Below, piece after piece: positions 58,001 through 64,000 of a stretch of DNA of 64,000 nucleotides. Where the stretch lies: positions 16,306,001-16,370,000 of the forward strand of contig NC_088321.1 of assembly GCF_910592395.1 (NCBI RefSeq), written 5' to 3'. A model generated the notes under the pieces. That model was not told where the DNA came from, did not search any database, and saw only the letters and a program-made list of their open reading frames with translations. This stretch comes from Lineus longissimus (Eukaryota > Nemertea > Pilidiophora > Heteronemertea > Lineidae). A program made the position numbers and the translations under genes. Every line of letters begins with the position of its first letter. Positions within the stretch are counted from its first letter, which is position 1.

Positions 58001-61000
58001 GATTTCCACCTGACCTTGGCTGTATCCCAGATCCGTAACATCCAGGATACTTCACCTATTCTGTATTCTCCGGCCCATGCAGCCATTTCCAAGTCTCGTC
58101 CCTGACTGGACTAATACCTCTCCAGTCCCATTGACTTGGTGTTTCTTACGAGAGTTGGATAGTCTGACATGGGATCTATTGATTACTTGCCAGAGACGTG
58201 CATGGTATACACACCACACCAGGCCGGGCCGGAACTCCGTCAGCTAGAGAGGTTGATGTAGCGTTAGTGCTCTTGGTTATGTGGGCGTGCTGATGGAGAA
58301 GGGAGAGGTGGGTGTGATGACAAATGGCCCGTGCCACCAGTTTTGCATCCTCTTGCAAACAGGGCCTACAACACGACTTCTCTTTAGGGGAGTAAGTATC
58401 TATCGCGTGAAATGGCCTGATATTGTCAGGATGCCAGTTTCGGTATTGGGAGGAATTGCTTTGAGAATTTGTCTTTGACATTTTTGTAATATCAAGAAAA
58501 TAGCCTTCCTACTTTCCTAATGCAGATGATCTCTATACACCACAGGCTCAAATTAGTCTTACATTTCGTCAATTTGGGCAGCTATTAGCAGGCTACTTTG
58601 TAGTTCAGTAGCAGGTCCTTTGATGTCTTAAGTTGTTTACAGATGAGGGATTGCTTGAAGGCATACCTTTGACAAATCGACAAACACTTAATATTTAAAG
58701 TGGCAATATCATACTGAAAGGGAACATTTAGATTTTGTCTGCTTTAGTAGCATTAGCCTCACTATTGACAAAATAGGCTAAATTACTCAAGTATGTCTGT
58801 GATTGATGGCTAATTAGAGCGGGCCCTTTGTGCTATTAAATATTTTGGTAGTTTGATGCCATTCTTAGAAACACCTTTGTGTGCTGGTGCAATTGGGACA
58901 AGCTTTTAAGGTGAATGTGTAGTCTTTGGTACAACAGTGCCTTGATAACAAAAGCTGTTTGTTGTGGTTTCATGTTTGAGATATAAGAAATGGTGTTATT
59001 TCTTCAGAGATAACTATAGCGAGTTTCCAAATTGAACCTGTTTAGTCACCATAAAAATAGAGTTTTAGCAGGAGAAACCTACCCACAGTTTTCTCCTGCC
59101 ACTGGAGGCTTCCTCAGTGTTTGGAAGAGTTGACACCATGTGTAGAAAGCCCACATGATTCATTGATGGTGTCCCAAGGTCTTGGTAGGATGTGGCAGCC
59201 CCATCTCTTTGGGTAGGCTTCTCGTACTAAAACTCTTTTGTGTGGAGTGCAGGGCGTATTCAACGATATGGTCCTGTGGGGAAGGGGGCAGTAAATACTC
59301 TCAAGGAAGACCACTTTTTCCCTTCCTTGTGACTACTTTACTGCTTCATAATGCTATTACTTGCTCCTTCACTAACTATGTTTGACTGGTCCACACGAAA
59401 TTCATTAATTCGTCTTGAGTGTATAGATTTTGCATTCCTGGCTGACATTAATGATCTTTGCAATCGAAAACATGTCAGACATGTGTCAAACATGTAAAAC
59501 TTACTGAATATTTGAGGAGGTGTTTTGAGGCCGCATTCCTCAGTTGTCAAGTTTAAAGGTATAGTCCATTGGTTGGTCTGATATGCCTGTAACCAACTTG
59601 CTATTTAGGTCGAGGTTAGTTTAAGGTAAAAAGACATTTAAAAAAAAAAATAAAATAAAAAAAATTAATTAAAATTTTTTTTTTCTAAAATGGATAAAAA
59701 TGTGTTATTGATCCAAAAAAAGAAATTTTGAGATTACTGTTACTTACTTCCACTTCCAAAAAAAATGAAAACAGATCTTATGAGCAGTAGATCTGAACTG
59801 CTGTTGTTCCCGTCCAAATCGAGTAAAACTTCTTTGTGAAGACATCATCCTGTTTATCAGATTTGACTGGTACTATGGACACAGCTGATGCGTTGAAAGT
59901 AATGTCTGCTCATTTACTACGAGACACCATCACAATGAATGTGACATTTATAACCTACAATTTCAAATCGTGATTTTATTTATGTTGTGTTGATGTATTG
60001 TCAACACAGTCTAGATGGCATAGGCCTAGTTATTCTCACTTGGTGTGGACAAGTAACAAATCGATAGCTCGGATCCAATATGTCTGTTGTGAGAATTCAG
60101 GGATGTCCTGCTCATGGTTTTCATTCCGTTTTATTTTTTCATTTTGGGATATTGTGCATTATCTTCTCTTCATTGTTTTGGCCTGGACGTGGATGGTCAT
60201 CATGGGTGAGTGTCTTGCTACAAGTTGTCTGTCAGTGACAGCCTGGTTGGCTGGGTTACAGTGGGGTTGACAGTGTCTTCAAATTGACGTCTGTCTCTAG
60301 GCTACGTTGATAGATGGCGCTGTTTGATCTGTTTTTATTAGCCCTTGATCTGCTGCCTTACTGCTGTCGGCTTCTCTGGCCGGCTGACCACACCGTACCG
60401 GAACATAAAAATGTTGTACTTATTCAAAACCTCGGGCTTATGATGTTTAATGTGGAGAGCTGATATTTGTTCGTAGCTTGTGTTATCGCAGCTGGAAGCT
60501 CTTGATCCCAGCCTAATTGAGCATCTCCGGCCGCCAGCGTGTATATTGACCAGACGATCCCAACCAATACAGCGGACCAACATCTGATGGAGATGTATTA
60601 CAGTGAGAAAGCACTGGTCATGGGACTGAATTATTGATGGGCGGCCAACGGGATTGCCAATGCCAGGCTTGGTTGGGTAATAGCCGCAGTCTGTTACGTA
60701 TTTAGCTACGCGTATTGCTTGCGGGATGACAGAAGTTAAAGGAGCCAGGGCTTTACTGTTAGCTCCACCCTCGCAGTGTTCTGTGAGACAACTGATATCG
60801 GGAGTTTGGTATCAATAATATACTTGTCTCTTGTTGCCCGTAGCTTCTGAATACCTTTATGTCAAATATAACTCTCTAAGAAGAATTCGATTTTAGATAT
60901 GATCATTGTGAAAGTTGACTCAGCATCAATAGATGATTCAGATACGATTCTTGCCCCCAGCGAACATATAAACGTAGAACTTGCATCGAATGAAGAAAAA

Positions 61001-63941
61001 TGGCATATATGACATGTTATATAGATGGTTATGCTGCCTACTGCATGTTGTATGTGCAGAAAATCGATTGAATATCATAAAAGATGGTGCAGTATTGACG
61101 TTTGTATTTACTGCCGCAGAATAAGAACGTCAATAAAATGGCTGAGGACAGACGCAGTACATTCTGTAGTTACCCGTCCGTACTTACAGTGTAGATGGTC
61201 ACATACTGCATAAAACAGGAAGTCCTTTAACTATATCAGGATCTGTGGTGACCCATCCATGATTACACTGTTGATTTTCACACAGCCAACGTGCAGCTTT
61301 GATAACATGCAAGGGTTAAAATGTAGTGAAGCATACATGAGCTAATTGTGTGAAATTATAGGGGGGGGGGGGCAACCACCTGTTGGAACAGCCCCCTCCA
61401 TGTTGAATTGCCACCTGAAGCACTCATTAGTAACTTATCCAAGATTTACCTGCGCGCCCCCTGGTGTGGCAAGGATATTCAAGAATGGTCAAATATCTTG
61501 GCTTGTTCCTGAGTTCAAGTCAACGTGACCGTTATTCCTTGCGTATCTTGCACAGGGCCATACATATCAATGTATTGGACTTTCTAATAGACTTTGCTAT
61601 CTCAGAGCCTTGTGTGTCAAGATGTCATGAGAGAATTCGACACCTACACCACCCTGCTCAAGATGTGACAAACCAGTCGACCATGACATCCCGCTTGTCG
61701 CATCAGATGTATTTATTTTGGGCGGATCACCTCCGGTTCTCTATACAACACAGACTTCCTGAACGTCTCTTGAGTTTGAACATGACAGTCTGATATCCTC
61801 CCACAGACATGACCAATACCTCCCCAGGCTCTTCAAGGTCGCACCTTACAAGGAAACAGTTGGTCATTTATGAAAAATTGGGGTCAAGTCATCAAAAAAA
61901 CTAATAATTGTTGAATATCCCCTGTGGCTGATCAGAATTTACATTTAGCTGGTCAGGATGTGTTGCGGAATAGTGACTAATTCTTTGCTGTCCAACTACA
62001 AATTAGGTCAATGTGCTTTGTTTTGGTCCACCCGGGGATGTTTCTGCCCAAAAATATTCCGTGAATGATGACCTTGCCCATGTTCACCTCAGGGGGGCTG
62101 TGGCCAGTGATGTTCTTTGAATAGATTTGCTTGTTTGCAGTTGAAAGGCATTGTGTTGGTTATTCTTGTGAATGCTCACCTGATATCTCAGGTCAGGCGA
62201 GGTGAAAACCTATAAATGGAATAGATCTCAATTTTCCTAAACGTATAAAACCCAAGTTCTCAAAATGTCAGAATTTTTGTTGGATGATCCTTGGATACAA
62301 CCACTTCCCCTGGATATCACCCAAAGACAGTAGTAGTTGTTGGTAAAGAAGGGTTCATCCTGTCAGATTGTGCTCCAACCTTCTAGTGAGAATACATTTT
62401 TGAATCATGGTCACTGCAGTTGGTTGACAATAGTTGAAATGATGTGAAAGCTGTTTTACATGTTATAAGCTCCTCATATGGATGTATCAAAGCCGTTGTT
62501 CTGTTCATCTTTGCAACAGTATAGATATTCATTCATCCAGTTGTTTATTCCAAACTCTTCCTGCCAAAAATAACCCAAGTTGTAAACGAATCTGGCGAAA
62601 CACCTGTGTTTTGTGAGATTTCTACTCATGGTGATTGTCAGTTACTTATCCATAGCTTCAGCATCGAGAAAAGCACCCTACCAAGCTTCTTCTGTGGCCT
62701 GCTGTCAGTTGTACATCCCTGGCTTAGGATCCAGCTTTGGCCACGAGCCTATAGAAAAGTTGAAGACTGGGAAGAAAGTGAAAGAACGCGAAAATCACAC
62801 CTTTGTGGTTGTGGTAGAAAGCAAAATCTTCATACCTTTAATCAGCCAAGCATCCAGCAGCATGTTCCCATGCAGTTCCTTCTGTTAGCATGCCGTCGGC
62901 TGGTTCTGTAGCCACGGCATCATTAGCCGGCTCATGTCTACATATCATCACTTGATAATAACGGAGGGCCAGGTTACATGGAGATGGGCCTGATTGTGGT
63001 GGTTTTGAATCCCACCTTCTGTTCGTGTGCTATCGAGTTGGTTCATACCTCAGATTCACCAGCCGCAAGTGCGCGCAGAGCTTCATCCAGTACATTCATT
63101 GGATTTCTTTAAACACCTAAACCACACCTGGATGTCTGTTTTGAGTTTCTTTGCCAAATATCATTGCTGTAGAAAGGGAAATCGTTCTTAGCATAAAAAA
63201 GTAAAAGCATCAGGTTTTTGCGTTTTACCTGATGTCGAATGTGCACTGGGAGGTAAAGACATCTATGTAAGCTTGTTTTTTTTCTGTATGGCTATTAGAG
63301 GAGCATCAAAACCAGTTAGAAAAGGTGATACGCAGATTCTGAGACTACTATCATACCAGCAGGCTTACTCCTCTGAGGTTACATGCAGTTTTATAAAGAA
63401 ATGTTGAAAATGGAAGCCTCGGCAGTGTATTTTGTAAGAGAGCCGCAAGCCTGATGGTGATCGGGTCTACCTGATAAGCGGTGGCTCCTGAGTTCGATCC
63501 TGGGCCATTCAGGCTAAAACACTGGCTCTCTTTGTCCAGAGAAGGAGACAGCAATCCGTGTTCTGTTGATCTGGTGGTGATGTCAGAGAAACTTAAAGAG
63601 AGTTAAAACCTTCCTTCTTTGGTTTCAGGCAACCTGTGAGAAGTGGCAAGTTCCATAATTTTCAATGTTTTCTCGATAATGTTTCCTCATTTCAAATCTT
63701 TCGAACTTTTTCTCCCTTCAGATGAGGTCAACTTAGAAACTACAACCAACCACCACACATTATTACAAGCTCCTCCTGGTGGCTTTACACAGCACCAAAA
63801 CTCGCTGCTCCAACCTCCAACGTCCGGAACGACAGCTTCTAAATCATCCGCGCCATCACAGGGAGGAGGAAGTCCGAAGAAACGCGGCAGGCAAACGGAA
63901 AAGGACATTTACAACTACATACAGGATTTGGATCGAGAGCG
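52022..63941 (+). CDS. APC: APC (adenomatous polyposis coli) homologue, first two coding exons, 3' part beyond the window
   Basis: Exon 52022-52290 (acceptor TATTTGTAG, donor GTGAGT) starts translation at 52038 in good context (AACAATGG). It encodes MASTSYDDLLKQCESLKRKN and, later, LEYEASNMKNVLQQLQNT. This is the N-terminal homodimerising coiled coil of APC, scaffold of the beta-catenin destruction complex. Exon 63722-63941 (acceptor CCCTTCAG, donor GTAAGT) continues in phase, adds a Gln/Ser/Pro-rich linker and ends RQTEKDIYNYIQDLDRER. It stops within an Arg codon, which is where I recall human APC splitting its LEELEKER segment. In all, 157 complete codons are visible. The armadillo repeats and beta-catenin binding repeats would lie downstream. 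Untranslated upstream exon(s) must exist but are not identified. An 11.4-kb intron separates the two exons. Confidence 0.88.
52028..52057 (+). promoter_or_regulatory. Short upstream ORF overlapping the APC start codon
   Basis: An ATG ten bases before the APC start opens a 9-codon frame (MKNNGQYVI, stop TGA at 52055-52057) in another frame and overlapping the main ATG at 52038. If it is in the mature 5' UTR, it would reduce initiation at the main start or depend on leaky scanning. The main ATG has an A at -3 and a G at +4. Confidence 0.55.
55497..55616 (+). other. Candidate small exon or microORF in the APC intron
   Basis: ATG to TAG gives 39 codons (RKAFLEELDRMLLALADEYE followed by RNFDRERVAARS), strongly helical and charged. 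A good donor (AGAAGT then GTGAGT) lies at its end. The composition is far more protein-like than nearby sequence, and it superficially recalls the LEEL-type coiled coil of APC. No acceptor with a good pyrimidine tract was found. It could be an alternative first exon, a nested gene exon, or a relic. Confidence 0.3.
56584..56697. repeat. 55-bp direct repeat, 2 copies
   Basis: GTGATACCGCTGGGCTCACA and CTCCAGTCTCGGGC are repeated in tandem with two or three mismatches. Confidence 0.9.
59638..59690. repeat. Low-complexity poly(A)/poly(T) patch
   Basis: A run of A with scattered T changes to a run of T through TTAATTAA. It may be the fused tails of two retroposed fragments in opposite orientation. 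Confidence 0.8.
63440..63540 (+). mobile_element. tRNA-derived SINE head, plus strand
   Basis: GCCTGATGGTGATCGGGTC resembles box A, and GAGTTCGATCCTGGG resembles box B about 45 bp downstream. The cloverleaf is not intact. It lies about 180 bp before the second APC coding exon. Confidence 0.6.
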
Positions 63942-64000
63942 GTAAGTGAAGTTGTCTGATGACATCTGTGAATGTAGCTGCTGTATTGACAGGGAAACTC

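Larger units (their letters stand above)
52291..63721 (+). other. Large first coding intron of APC
   Basis: No further in-phase APC exon is seen. The contents are a weak MIR/CORE-SINE-like segment near 52735-52760 (ACCTTTGGCAAGTCACTTTA), a MITE scrap near 57130-57175, a 55-bp duplication (56584-56697), a diverged ~65-bp duplication (57396-57460 and 57551-57620), a poly(A/T) patch at 59638-59690, a G tract near 61362, and a SINE head near 63440. Confidence 0.6.

Noticed and set aside
62606-62911. Two overlapping ORFs of 90-100 codons before the second APC exon
   Set aside because: They lie in different frames with no splice sites consistent with APC phase and no coiled-coil or linker character.

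Overview
This is animal (invertebrate metazoan) nuclear DNA. Genes are split by GT-AG introns, exons are short and introns long, and the non-coding DNA is full of SINE, LINE and MITE remnants, microsatellites and minisatellites. The gene models are also of animal type (MARVEL protein, mitochondrial-type lysophosphatidic acid phosphatase ACP6, APC). I cannot name the species. A marine lophotrochozoan or another non-vertebrate bilaterian fits, but that is inference.

Layout. (1) 46-2050 (+): a complete 4-exon gene for a 157-aa four-helix MARVEL-type membrane protein, all introns phase 0. (2) 4769-9925 (-): an 11-exon gene giving a 638-aa product with two tandem RlaP/PF10127-like nucleotidyltransferase domains. 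The first domain has lost the catalytic GS...D.D signature and the second keeps it. The stop codon lies inside a 31-bp minisatellite. (3) 11897-15372 (-) and (4) 24477-28764 (-): two complete 9-exon ACP6-like histidine phosphatases (500 and 479 aa), tandem paralogues that differ by one shifted intron position. (5) 52022-63941 (+): the first coding exons of an APC (adenomatous polyposis coli) homologue, separated by an 11.4-kb intron and continuing past the window edge. Its start codon is overlapped by a short upstream ORF.

The 16.5-24 kb gap between the phosphatase genes holds degenerate tandem duplications, a 48-bp array and a few orphan exon-like segments. The 28.8-52 kb stretch has no gene I can support. 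It holds a 0.67-kb element with long terminal inverted repeats and several pogo/Tigger-like MITEs (TA target, ends CAGTAGAACCTCTC). In one of these MITEs an 18-bp subterminal unit has expanded to about 70 copies. Four other arrays have unit lengths divisible by three (24, 27, 36, 48 bp). These arrays and the 18-bp one create long two-strand ORFs that are artefacts.

The genes do not form a pathway that I can see. The likeliest under-described items are the tandem RlaP-domain gene and the MITE-borne satellite.
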